From contig CAAEKP010000038.1 in the NCBI GenBank assembly GCA_900756555.1, positions 1-10,652 of the forward strand: a stretch of 10,652 nucleotides of DNA, read 5' to 3'. Source of the DNA: Peptococcaceae bacterium. GTDB taxonomy: Bacteria; Bacillota; Peptococcia; Peptococcales; Peptococcaceae. Under the pieces are notes generated by a model. It was not told the DNA's origin. It saw nothing but the letters and a program-made list of their open reading frames with translations, and did not search any database. The translations under genes were made by a program, and so were the position numbers. Below are positions 1 to 6,605 of this stretch, piece after piece (the stretch's first letter is position 1; every line of letters begins with the position of its first letter).

Positions 1-291
1 CATCTGGGCGGTGTGCTGGCAGCTGTGACAACACTGCCTGTTATCGGGGTACCAATCAATGCAACGGCTTTGCAGGGGGTAGATGCGCTGTACGCTATGG
101 TTCAGATGCCATCGGGCATTCCAGTGGCTACTGTTGCCATCAACGGCGCTAAAAATGCCGGAATTCTGGCTGCACAGATTCTGGCAGGACAAAACCCAGA
201 ACTGCGCCGGAAACTGAAAGCATATAAAGATAAAATGGCACAGCAGGTAGAAGAAAAAAACAAACGTGTGCAGGAAGCTGTAATCGAATAA
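1..291 (+). CDS. purE: PurE, N5-carboxyaminoimidazole ribonucleotide mutase / AIR carboxylase (3' part)
   Basis: This is the C-terminal 96 residues of PurE, which forms the C-C bond that turns carboxylated AIR into CAIR (step 6 of IMP synthesis) in the cytoplasm. The reading frame is open from base 1 (HLGGVLAAVTTLPVIGVP) to TAA at 289-291, so the start lies upstream of the window. The segments PVIGVP, ALQGVDALYAMVQMPSGIPV and GAKNAGILAAQIL match the end of the family. The pattern is closer to bacterial class I PurE than to class II. Relative to the E. coli and B. subtilis proteins as I remember them, the loop after VAI (VAI-NGAKNAG versus VAIGKAGxxNA) is two residues shorter. The tail is charged and probably helical (LRRKLKAYKDKMAQQVEEKNKR). 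The next gene is purB, with no purK between them, so the source of the substrate (N5-CAIR from PurK, or AIR plus CO2) cannot be settled here. Confidence 0.95.
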   Translation, partial: HLGGVLAAVTTLPVIGVPINATALQGVDALYAMVQMPSGIPVATVAINGAKNAGILAAQILAGQNPELRRKLKAYKDKMAQQVEEKNKRVQEAVIE

Positions 292-308
292 TTTGTGCAA
301 GCACACAG

Positions 309-340
309 GCAAATAAGCGATTATAGTTTGCAAATATAAT
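309..340 (+). promoter_or_regulatory. Possible small stem-loop and -10-like box upstream of purB
   Basis: The 83-nt purE-purB gap contains a small bulged stem: ATAA (313-316) pairs with TTAT (321-324) across a GCGA tetraloop, and GCAA (309-312) pairs with TTGC (328-331), leaving a three-base bulge at 325-327. A perfect TATAAT follows at 335-340. I see no good -35 hexamer 16-18 bases upstream (the bases there read AATAAG or similar) and no extended TGn. An internal promoter is therefore possible but weakly supported in this AT-rich gap. Confidence 0.2.
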
Positions 341-374
341 AACTAACTTAATTGGGGAAGGAAGTTGTAAGAGC

Positions 375-1670
375 ATGATTGAGCGATATACACGGCCGGA
401 AATGGCTAATATCTGGTCTCAGGAAAACAAATTGAAAATTATGATGGAGGTTGAAGTACTGGCCTGTGAAGGTATGGCGGCAATTGGGCAGATTCCTGCG
501 GAAGCAGCGAAAAACATCCGCGCGAAAGCGAACTTCAACGTAGACAGAGTAAATGAAATTGAAAAAACAACACGTCATGATGTGATTGCATTTTTATCTT
601 GCGTTGCTGAATATATCGGCGACGATGCCAAATATATGCATGCCGGCATGACATCTTCCGATGTTTTGGACACTGCGCTGGCTGTGCAGATGAAGCAGGC
701 CGGTGAAATCATTTTGGAACAGCTGAAAGCGTTTGCCCAGGTACTGAAAGAAAAAGCAATCCAGTACAAAGATACTCTGTGCATTGGCCGCACCCATGCG
801 GTACACGCTGAACCAATCACATTTGGTTTAAAACTGGCTGTGTGGTATGAAGAAACACTGCGCAACATTACCCGTATGGAACGCGCTATCGAAACCATCA
901 GTTATGGTCAAATTTCCGGCGCTGTGGGCACATTTGCCAACATCGATCCCCGTATTGAAGAATATGTTTGTGAGCATCTGGGACTGAAACCAGAACCTGT
1001 ATCCACGCAGGTAATTTCCCGCGATCATTACAATGAATACATGACAACTCTGGCTATCGTAGCTACTTCTCTGGAAAAATTCATGACAGAAATCCGTAAT
1101 TTACAGAGAACCGAAATCTTTGAAGTAATGGAAGAATTCAAAAAAGGTCAGAAAGGTTCCTCCGCAATGCCTCATAAACGCAATCCTATGACCTGCGAAC
1201 GTGTTTGCGGCTTGGCGCGTGTAATTCGCGGCAATGTGATGCCTGCTTTTGAAGACTCTGTACTATGGCATGAACGGGATTTGGCCCATTCTTCCGTAGA
1301 ACGTATCATTATTCCAGACAGCACTTCTTTACTGTTCTATATTTTGCAGCTGGCTACGAATGTTGTGAAAAACATGGAAGTTCATGAAGACCAGATGATG
1401 GCCAACGTGGAAAAAACACTGGGGCTGGTATTCTCTCAGCGTCTGATGCTGACTGTGGTTGGCAAGGGCGTGCCAAGAGATACGGTATATCCATGGGTAC
1501 AGTCTAATGCGCTGCGGGCATGGGACACCAAAACCTCCTTTAAAGAGCTGGTAAAACAGGATGAAAATATTATGAAGTATATTACAGAAGCAGAGTTGGA
1601 TGAAATTTTTGATTACAGCTACCATACAAAAAATGTAGACTATATCTTCAAACGTTGCGGCTTACTGTAA
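375..1670 (+). CDS. purB: PurB, adenylosuccinate lyase
   Basis: PurB (431 aa) belongs to the fumarase/aspartase superfamily. It removes fumarate from SAICAR to give AICAR (step 8) and from adenylosuccinate to give AMP. The superfamily signature GSSAMPHKRNP is at residues 261-271 and includes the flexible-loop catalytic serine. Three active-site histidines can be placed: H68 in KTTRHDV, H89 in HAGMTSSD and H141 in GRTHAVHAEP. These are the same positions as H68, H89 and H141 of B. subtilis PurB. The length is that of the short bacterial homotetrameric form. The ATG at 375 follows AAGGAAG (358-364) with a 10-base spacer, and the protein begins MIERYTRPEM, as B. subtilis-type PurB does. An 83-nt gap separates it from purE and an 87-nt gap from purF. 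Its place between purE and purF is where many clostridia carry purC. Confidence 0.98.
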   Translation: MIERYTRPEMANIWSQENKLKIMMEVEVLACEGMAAIGQIPAEAAKNIRAKANFNVDRVNEIEKTTRHDVIAFLSCVAEYIGDDAKYMHAGMTSSDVLDTALAVQMKQAGEIILEQLKAFAQVLKEKAIQYKDTLCIGRTHAVHAEPITFGLKLAVWYEETLRNITRMERAIETISYGQISGAVGTFANIDPRIEEYVCEHLGLKPEPVSTQVISRDHYNEYMTTLAIVATSLEKFMTEIRNLQRTEIFEVMEEFKKGQKGSSAMPHKRNPMTCERVCGLARVIRGNVMPAFEDSVLWHERDLAHSSVERIIIPDSTSLLFYILQLATNVVKNMEVHEDQMMANVEKTLGLVFSQRLMLTVVGKGVPRDTVYPWVQSNALRAWDTKTSFKELVKQDENIMKYITEAELDEIFDYSYHTKNVDYIFKRCGLL

Positions 1671-1757
1671 ATTATATTTTTTCTTTTGAAATTTTGATAA
1701 AGGTAAGTATGGAAAGGTTAAAAAGTACGCTTATCTAAAAAATGGGAGGATATAACA

Positions 1758-3176
1758 ATGTTTGACGATAGAATGGAAAAAGTAAATGATGAATGCGGTG
1801 TGTTTGGAATTTATGCGCCAGGTCGTGATGTAGCCGAAATGATTTATCTGGGTCTGTTCTCTTTGCAGCACAGAGGGCAGGAAGGCTGCGGGATTGCAGT
1901 AAGCGATGGCAGCTTTATCAACCACTATAAAAATTTAGGCATGGTAACTGATGTGTTCAACCAGCAGACGCTGAATACACTGAACGGTTATCTGGGCATT
2001 GGACATGTTCGTTATTCCACCAGCGGACAGTCCAAAACTCAGCAGAACACCCAGCCGATTGTGGCCCGGTATCAGCATGGACAGATTGCGCTGGCGCATA
2101 ACGGCAGCCTGACAAACGCGGTGGAACTGCGTGCCCGTTTGATGGAACGGGGTTCTTTGTTCCACACCACCATTGATTCGGAACAAATTGTAGGTTTGAT
2201 TGCCAGCCATGGTCAGGACGAGATGGAACAGGCAATGCTGAAAGCCATGATTGACCTGAAAGGCTCCTACTCTCTGGTTATCATGAATGAAAATAAATTA
2301 TACGCTGTGCGCGACCCATACGGTAACCGTCCACTGTGCATCGGCACACTGGGAAAAGACGGTTATGTGGTAGCCTCTGAATCCTGTGCACTGGATGCGA
2401 TTGGCGCCAAATTCCTGCGGGATGTAGCACCTGGCGAAATTATTACCATTGATGAAGATGGTTTGCATTCTACCAAACTGTTCAATCAGGCAGAAAATGC
2501 GCTGTGCATTTTTGAATTTATCTACATTGCCCGTCCAGACAGCAACATTGACGGTATCAATGTAAACAAAGCCCGTCGGCTGATGGGCCGTGAACTGGCG
2601 AAGGAAGCGCCTCTGGATGTGGACGTGGTAATTTCCGTGCCGGATTCCGGTACAACCGCAGCCATCGGTTATGCGGAAGAAAGCGGTGTTCCGTTCACGC
2701 AGGGCATTCTGAAAAACCGTTACACTGGCCGCAGTTTTATCCAGCCAACTCAGGAAATGCGGGAACAGATGGTAAAATTGAAACTGAACCCAATCCGTGA
2801 TGCGCTGGAAGGTAAAAGAATTGCCGTGGTGGATGACTCTATCGTGCGTGGTACCACCAGCCGTAAACTGGTAAAACTGCTGCGGGAATACGGGGCAAAA
2901 GAAGTACATTTCTTAGTCAGCGCACCTCCGGTGGCATATCCTTGCTATTATGGGGTTGACACCGGTAATCCGGAAGAACTGATTGCTTCCAAAATGACAG
3001 AAGCAGAAATCTGCGAATATATTGGCGCAGACAGTCTGCATTATCTGAGCATGGAAGGGATTCTGCGAGCTGTGGAATGGAGCGGCGTTGGCTTCTGTAC
3101 AGCGTGTTTAAATGGCAAATATCCAATGGGTTTACCAACCTGTGATAATGGTAATAACAAAGAAGCTTTAGAATAA
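1758..3176 (+). CDS. purF: PurF, glutamine PRPP amidotransferase (B. subtilis type, Fe-S)
   Basis: PurF (472 aa) commits PRPP to purine synthesis: glutamine plus PRPP gives phosphoribosylamine. The N-terminal half is a class II (Ntn) glutaminase and the C-terminal half a phosphoribosyltransferase domain. The nucleophile is C13 in NDECGVFGIY, so twelve residues would have to be removed as a propeptide, as in B. subtilis PurF. Glutaminase motifs QHRGQEGCG, GHVRYST and AHNGSLTN follow. The PRPP loop VVDDSIVRGTT is at residues 357-367. Four cysteines fit the [4Fe-4S] ligands of the B. subtilis enzyme: C250 (ALCIFEF), C396 (YPCYYG), and C447 and C450 (FCTAC). The ATG at 1758 follows GGGAGG (1744-1749) with an 8-base spacer. 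A second in-frame ATG at codon 6 would shorten the propeptide but has no comparable ribosome site. Nucleotide feedback inhibition is expected from the family but cannot be read from the sequence. Confidence 0.98.
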   Translation: MFDDRMEKVNDECGVFGIYAPGRDVAEMIYLGLFSLQHRGQEGCGIAVSDGSFINHYKNLGMVTDVFNQQTLNTLNGYLGIGHVRYSTSGQSKTQQNTQPIVARYQHGQIALAHNGSLTNAVELRARLMERGSLFHTTIDSEQIVGLIASHGQDEMEQAMLKAMIDLKGSYSLVIMNENKLYAVRDPYGNRPLCIGTLGKDGYVVASESCALDAIGAKFLRDVAPGEIITIDEDGLHSTKLFNQAENALCIFEFIYIARPDSNIDGINVNKARRLMGRELAKEAPLDVDVVISVPDSGTTAAIGYAEESGVPFTQGILKNRYTGRSFIQPTQEMREQMVKLKLNPIRDALEGKRIAVVDDSIVRGTTSRKLVKLLREYGAKEVHFLVSAPPVAYPCYYGVDTGNPEELIASKMTEAEICEYIGADSLHYLSMEGILRAVEWSGVGFCTACLNGKYPMGLPTCDNGNNKEALE

Positions 3177-3192
3177 GAGGAGATGAAGTGAA

Positions 3193-4245
3193 GTGGCAGA
3201 ACAGAGTTTGACATACAGCGGTGCTGGTGTAGATATCACAAAAGGCAATCAGGCTGTAGAATTAATGAAGCCCCTGGTAAAATCTACTTTCCGTAAAGAA
3301 GTGGCTACGGATTTAGGTGGTTTTGGCGGTTTGTTTGCAATCGACAAAGACAAATATGAAGAACCAATTTTAGTTTCCGGCACAGACGGTGTTGGTACTA
3401 AATTAAAAATTGCATTTGAAATGAACAAACATGATACCATCGGAATCGACGCTGTTGCCATGTGCGTAAATGACGTGCTGGTAAATGGCGCTGAACCATT
3501 ATTCTTCCTGGATTATCTGGCTGTAGGCAAATGCGAGCCGGAACAGGTAGCTTCTGTAGTATCCGGCATTGCAGAAGGCTGCCGTCAGGCAGGCTGCGCG
3601 CTGATTGGCGGCGAAACAGCAGAAATGCCGGGGTTCTATCCAGTGGGCGAATATGATGTGGCTGGTTTCACCGTAGGTATTGTGGATAAAAAGAAAATGA
3701 TTGACGGCAGCAAAATCTGTGACGGCGACGTGGTACTGGGTCTGCCATCCACTGGCGTACACAGCAACGGTTTTTCTCTGGCCCGTAAAGTATTATTGGA
3801 ACATGCCGGCCTGAAAATGGACGATGAAATCGCTGCTCTGGGTGCAAAACTGGGCGATGTTATTCTGACCCCAACCAAAATTTATGTAAAAACCATCCTG
3901 GAACTGCTGGATAAAGCGGAAATCAAAGGGATGGCGCATATCACTGGCGGCGGCCTGCTGGAAAACGTGCCTCGTGTACTGCCGGACAACTGTCAGGTAC
4001 ACATTGACAGCAAAGCCTGGCCTGCACTGCCAATTTTCCAGCTGATTCAGGAAAAAGGCAATGTGGAAAAACGGGAAATGTTCCGTACCTTCAACATGGG
4101 TATCGGTTTTGTGCTGATTTGTGACGCAGAAAACGCAGAAAAAATCAAGGCTGCCTGCGCTGCTATGGAACAGCCGGTATACCAGATTGGTTCTGTTGTT
4201 GCAGGTGAAAAGAAAGTGGTTATTGACCAGACTTGTGAACTGTAA
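3193..4245 (+). CDS. purM: PurM, phosphoribosylformylglycinamidine cyclo-ligase (AIR synthetase)
   Basis: PurM (350 aa) closes FGAM to AIR with ATP (step 5). It shares its fold with PurL, ThiL, SelD and HypE. The ATP/metal-binding stretch GTDGVGTK is at residues 63-70, followed by DAVAMCVNDVLVNGAEP. IGGETAEMPG lies at about 138-147, PSTGVHSNGFS at 185-195 and the glycine-rich HITGGGLLENV at 249-259. The start is GTG at 3193, giving MAEQSLTYSGAGVDI, which aligns with the usual N-terminus. AGAGGAG (3176-3182) sits 10 bases upstream and overlaps the last base of the purF stop. The ATG at 3183 is out of frame and ends after two codons. The gap to purF is only 16 bases, so translation of the two is probably coupled. 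The last codons contain a possible promoter for the downstream leader. Confidence 0.97.
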   Translation: MAEQSLTYSGAGVDITKGNQAVELMKPLVKSTFRKEVATDLGGFGGLFAIDKDKYEEPILVSGTDGVGTKLKIAFEMNKHDTIGIDAVAMCVNDVLVNGAEPLFFLDYLAVGKCEPEQVASVVSGIAEGCRQAGCALIGGETAEMPGFYPVGEYDVAGFTVGIVDKKKMIDGSKICDGDVVLGLPSTGVHSNGFSLARKVLLEHAGLKMDDEIAALGAKLGDVILTPTKIYVKTILELLDKAEIKGMAHITGGGLLENVPRVLPDNCQVHIDSKAWPALPIFQLIQEKGNVEKREMFRTFNMGIGFVLICDAENAEKIKAACAAMEQPVYQIGSVVAGEKKVVIDQTCEL

Positions 4246-4253
4246 AATATAAA
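4223..4253 (+). promoter_or_regulatory. Possible internal promoter at the purM end
   Basis: TTGACC (4223-4228, five of six bases of the -35 consensus) lies in the last codons of purM. TATAAA (4248-4253, five of six of the -10 consensus) follows after a 19-base spacer. The spacer is one or two bases longer than ideal for a sigma-A promoter. A transcript from here would begin near 4260, just before the 10-bp hairpin and the attenuator-like leader of purN. The -35 match falls in coding sequence (Ile-Asp-Gln) and could be chance. Confidence 0.3.
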
Positions 4254-4263
4254 ATGCATAACG

Positions 4264-4287
4264 TCCGAATGCTTTTTAGCATTCGGA
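4264..4287 (+). other. Perfect 10-bp stem-loop in the purM-purN gap
   Basis: TCCGAATGCT (4264-4273) and AGCATTCGGA (4278-4287) are exact inverse complements around a TTTT loop (4274-4277). A G-T pair (4263/4288) could extend the stem by one. It lies 18 bases after the purM stop. The bases after it (TATTGTGCAG) are not a U-tract, so it is not a classical terminator. It could stabilise the 3' end of upstream mRNA against exonucleases, or be the first helix of the structured leader before purN. Confidence 0.7.
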
Positions 4288-4292
4288 TATTG

Positions 4293-4353
4293 TGCAGAAT
4301 CGGGAACATCGGTACCGGTTATATCGCATAAAGGTACTGGTGTGGAATCTGCG
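4293..4353 (+). promoter_or_regulatory. Long imperfect hairpin, candidate antiterminator or ligand-binding leader for purN
   Basis: The upper stem pairs 4306-4316 with 4333-4343 (11 pairs including two G-U) around a 16-base loop. The lower stem pairs TGCAGA (4293-4298) with TCTGCG (4348-4353), one pair being U-G, and TC (4300-4301) with GA (4345-4346) across an A-A mismatch. The two stems are joined by an asymmetric bulge, GGGA (4302-4305) opposite G4344. The lower stem uses the same bases (4345-4352) that form the 5' arm of the terminator, so the two folds exclude each other. The sequence does not match the purine, ZTP (pfl), THF, ykkC/PRPP or preQ1 consensus as I remember them. The switch function is inferred from pairing worked out by eye. 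Confidence 0.45.
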
Positions 4354-4374
4354 GGGCAGATTCTTTTCTTGTTT
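4345..4374 (+). terminator. Intrinsic terminator inside the operon, upstream of purN
   Basis: GAATCTGC (4345-4352) pairs perfectly with GCAGATTC (4356-4363) around a GGG loop. It is followed directly by TTTTCTTGTTT (4364-4374), a good U-rich tract. The tract ends 41 bases before the purN start. Placed in the middle of the operon, it would stop transcription of purN, purH, purD and purL unless it is leaky or prevented by the competing hairpin at 4293-4353. Confidence 0.7.
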
Positions 4375-4400
4375 ATGCACAAAGCACTATGCTATGGAAC

Positions 4401-4407
4401 AGAGGAG
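4401..4407 (+). promoter_or_regulatory. Ribosome binding site that fixes the purN start
   Basis: AGAGGAG lies 8 bases before the ATG at 4416. An earlier in-frame ATG at 4389 would add nine residues (MLWNRGEIL), but its upstream bases have no ribosome site, and the extension would read through this one. The ATG at 4416 gives the N-terminus expected of PurN (MGIRIAVLASGRGSN). Confidence 0.85.
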
Positions 4408-4415
4408 AAATACTC

Positions 4416-5027
4416 ATGGGGATTCGTATTGCCGTATTGGCATCTGGCCGTGGCTCTAACCTGGTGGCAATTATGCAGGCCATTGCCGAAAAGAAAATTG
4501 ATGGAGAAATTGCGGTTGTGCTCAGCGATAAAGCGGAAGCAAAAGCGTTGGAACACGCAAAAAATGCCGGGATTCCGGCGTATCATGTAAATCCAAAAGC
4601 TTATGCGCAGAAAGCGGACTATGAAGCGGAACTGCTGCGTTATATTGAACAGGCAGACTGTCAGCTGATTTGCCTGGCTGGCTATATGCGCATTCTGAGC
4701 CCCTATTTTGTGGGTCATGCGCCATGTCCGGTGATGAATATTCATCCGGCGTTATTGCCATCCTTCCCGGGGCTGCACGGGCAGCGTCAGGCACTGGAAT
4801 ATGGAGTGAAAGTAGCTGGCTGCACCGTTCATTTTGTGGATGAAGGCATGGACAGCGGTGCAATCATCTTGCAGAAAACAGTGCCGGTTCTGGATGATGA
4901 CACAGAAGATAGTTTATCTGCCCGTATTCTGGAGCAGGAGCATCAGGCTTACTCAGAAGCCATTCAGTTATTTGCGCAGGGCAGACTAGAATTAGATGGC
5001 CGCATTGTAAAAGTGAAGGGAGAATAA
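4416..5027 (+). CDS. purN: PurN, phosphoribosylglycinamide formyltransferase (10-formyl-THF dependent)
   Basis: PurN (203 aa) transfers the formyl group of 10-formyltetrahydrofolate to GAR, giving FGAR (step 3). The phosphate-binding loop GRGSN is at residues 11-15. The catalytic cluster is present: N108 and H110 in NIHPALLPSFPG, and D146 in HFVDEGMDSGAI. These correspond to N106, H108 and D144 of E. coli PurN. Length and motif order are those of the bacterial monofunctional enzyme. The start is the ATG at 4416, chosen for its ribosome site and the conserved N-terminus. It is separated from purM by the largest gap in the window (170 nt), which carries a terminator and other structured elements. 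purH begins four bases after its stop. If the leader works as an attenuator, purN is the first gene it controls. Confidence 0.97.
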   Translation: MGIRIAVLASGRGSNLVAIMQAIAEKKIDGEIAVVLSDKAEAKALEHAKNAGIPAYHVNPKAYAQKADYEAELLRYIEQADCQLICLAGYMRILSPYFVGHAPCPVMNIHPALLPSFPGLHGQRQALEYGVKVAGCTVHFVDEGMDSGAIILQKTVPVLDDDTEDSLSARILEQEHQAYSEAIQLFAQGRLELDGRIVKVKGE

Positions 5028-5031
5028 AACT

Positions 5032-6561
5032 GTGAAAAGAGCATTGATCAGTGTATCCGATAAAACAGGCGTTGTTGATTTTGCCAGAGCATTGACTGCA
5101 CTGGATTTTGAAATTGTATCCACAGGCGGTACCGCCAAAGCTTTAAGAGAAGCCGGTGTTGCTGTTACCGGGATTTCTGACGTGACAGGATTTCCTGAAA
5201 TTTTAGAAGGACGGGTAAAAACCCTGCATCCAAACGTACACGGCGGTATTCTGGCAAAAGGAACACCGGAACACATGGCTGTGCTGGCCGAACACAATAT
5301 CACACCGATTGATCTGGTTGTTGTAAATCTGTATCCGTTTCAGGCTACTGTGGCAAAGCCGGATGTAACTCTGGCAGATGCCATTGAAAATATTGATATC
5401 GGCGGTCCAACTATGGTTCGTTCCGCCGCAAAAAACCATGAACGCGTAGGTATCGTGGTAAACCCGGCTCGCTATGACAGCGTATTGGCTGAACTGAAAG
5501 AAGCTGGCGAACTGAGCCTGCACACAAAACAGCTGCTGGCTCTGGAAGCATTCCAGCACACAGCGCAGTATGATGCGGCTATCAGCCATTATCTGAGCGA
5601 TGCCTTCGGCGCGGAAGCACTGTCCGGCGAAATCGCTTTTGGTGGTCAGAAAATTCAGGAACTGCGCTATGGTGAAAACCCACATCAGAAAGCAGCGTTC
5701 TATCGCTCCGGCATTCCAGCCAGCGGTACGGTTGCCAATGCAAAACAGCTCCACGGGAAAGAACTGTCCTACAATAATATTGTGGACGTGGATGCAGCTT
5801 GGCAGCTGGTAACAGAATTTGAACAGCCGGCGGCTGTGATTGTAAAACACACCAATCCATGCGGCACTGCAATCGGCGAAACATTGGCGGAAGCCTATGG
5901 GCGTGCTTATGCGGCAGACTCTTTATCTGCATTTGGCGGCATCATTGCCGTTAACCGTCCGATGGACAAAGCGACAGCAGAACAGATTGTGACTACCTTC
6001 ATGGAAGCGGTTATCGCACCTTCCTTCAGTGAAGACAGTCTGGAAGTTCTGAAAACCAAGAAAAACCTGCGTCTGCTGGAAATTGGCGAAAAAGTGCCAA
6101 CCAATGATTTGTGGATTGAAAAAGTAAGCGGCGGTTTCCTGGTACAGGAACTGGACAGCCACAACATGAAAGCAGAAGATTTAAAAGTGGTGACTGAAAA
6201 AGTTCCAACCGAAGCTGAAATCAAAGAATTAATCTTTGCCTGGAATATTGTAAAACATGTAAAATCCAACGCTATCGTTGTGACCAAAGACGGTCAGAGC
6301 TTAGGGGTTGGCGCTGGTCAGATGAATCGTGTTGGCTCTGCCAACATTGCTTTCGCGCAGGCCGGCGAAAAATGCAAAGGTGCTGTATTAGCTTCCGACG
6401 CATTCTTCCCGTTCCGCGACAGCATTGACGCGGCGCATGAAGCAGGCATTACCGCAATCATCCAGCCGGGCGGCTCTGTGCGTGACCAGGAAGTGATTGA
6501 CGCCTGCAATGAATTTGGCATTGCCATGGTATTTACCGGCATCCGCCATTTCAGACACTAA
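5032..6561 (+). CDS. purH: PurH, bifunctional AICAR transformylase / IMP cyclohydrolase
   Basis: PurH (509 aa) carries out the last two steps to IMP: formylation of AICAR with 10-formyl-THF, then ring closure. The N-terminal MGS-like cyclohydrolase domain (about residues 1-195) shows STGGTAKAL (30-38), KTLHPNVHGGIL (63-74) and GGPTMVRSAAKN (124-135). The transformylase part (about 200-509) shows RYGENPHQ (212-219) and KHTNPCGT (272-279), whose K272-H273 pair corresponds to the catalytic Lys-His of the family. LSAFGGIIA, DAFFPFRDSID and QPGGSVRDQEVI follow. The start is GTG at 5032 (MKRALISVSDKTG), nine bases after AAGGGAG (5016-5022), which lies in the last codons of purN. Only four bases separate the genes, so translation is probably coupled. 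The length is normal for bacteria. Confidence 0.98.
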   Translation: MKRALISVSDKTGVVDFARALTALDFEIVSTGGTAKALREAGVAVTGISDVTGFPEILEGRVKTLHPNVHGGILAKGTPEHMAVLAEHNITPIDLVVVNLYPFQATVAKPDVTLADAIENIDIGGPTMVRSAAKNHERVGIVVNPARYDSVLAELKEAGELSLHTKQLLALEAFQHTAQYDAAISHYLSDAFGAEALSGEIAFGGQKIQELRYGENPHQKAAFYRSGIPASGTVANAKQLHGKELSYNNIVDVDAAWQLVTEFEQPAAVIVKHTNPCGTAIGETLAEAYGRAYAADSLSAFGGIIAVNRPMDKATAEQIVTTFMEAVIAPSFSEDSLEVLKTKKNLRLLEIGEKVPTNDLWIEKVSGGFLVQELDSHNMKAEDLKVVTEKVPTEAEIKELIFAWNIVKHVKSNAIVVTKDGQSLGVGAGQMNRVGSANIAFAQAGEKCKGAVLASDAFFPFRDSIDAAHEAGITAIIQPGGSVRDQEVIDACNEFGIAMVFTGIRHFRH

Positions 6562-6605
6562 GCAGATTGCAATTGATTGTAATAACAGAACCGAAGAAAC
6601 AATAC

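Noticed and set aside
1686..1723. TTGATA/TTGAAA and TTAAAA in the purB-purF gap as a promoter
   Set aside because: The gap is AT-rich and the -10 candidates match the consensus poorly; I see no hairpin with a U-tract either, so nothing supports a regulatory call.
2298..2909. Antisense open frame of about 200 codons opposite purF
   Set aside because: It is a reverse-strand shadow of a well-conserved gene, rich in Phe, His and Gln as expected from the complement of this codon usage, with no recognisable protein.
3183..3191. Two-codon frame ATG AAG TGA between the purM ribosome site and the GTG start
   Set aside because: The ATG directly abuts the ribosome site with no spacer, so initiation there is unlikely; the GTG at 3193 has proper spacing and gives the conserved N-terminus.
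4246..4415. Known riboswitch classes or a PurBox operator in the purM-purN gap
   Set aside because: I looked for the conserved cores of the purine, ZTP/pfl, THF, ykkC/PRPP and preQ1 elements and for the CCGAAC core of the B. subtilis PurR box and found none. CCGAAT in the 10-bp hairpin is only a partial match.
4342..4590. Forward open frame starting inside the terminator and running into purN out of frame
   Set aside because: It has no ribosome site, begins within the terminator stem and has no recognisable product; purN in another frame is clear.
5203..5850. Antisense open frame of about 215 codons opposite purH
   Set aside because: Same reasoning: the forward frame carries all PurH motifs and the reverse translation resembles no family I know.
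6566..6583. ATTGCAAT/ATTGTAAT pair in the purH-purD gap as a hairpin or operator
   Set aside because: The best stem is six pairs including a G-U around a six-base loop, with no U-tract; two similar AT-rich octamers can arise by chance.
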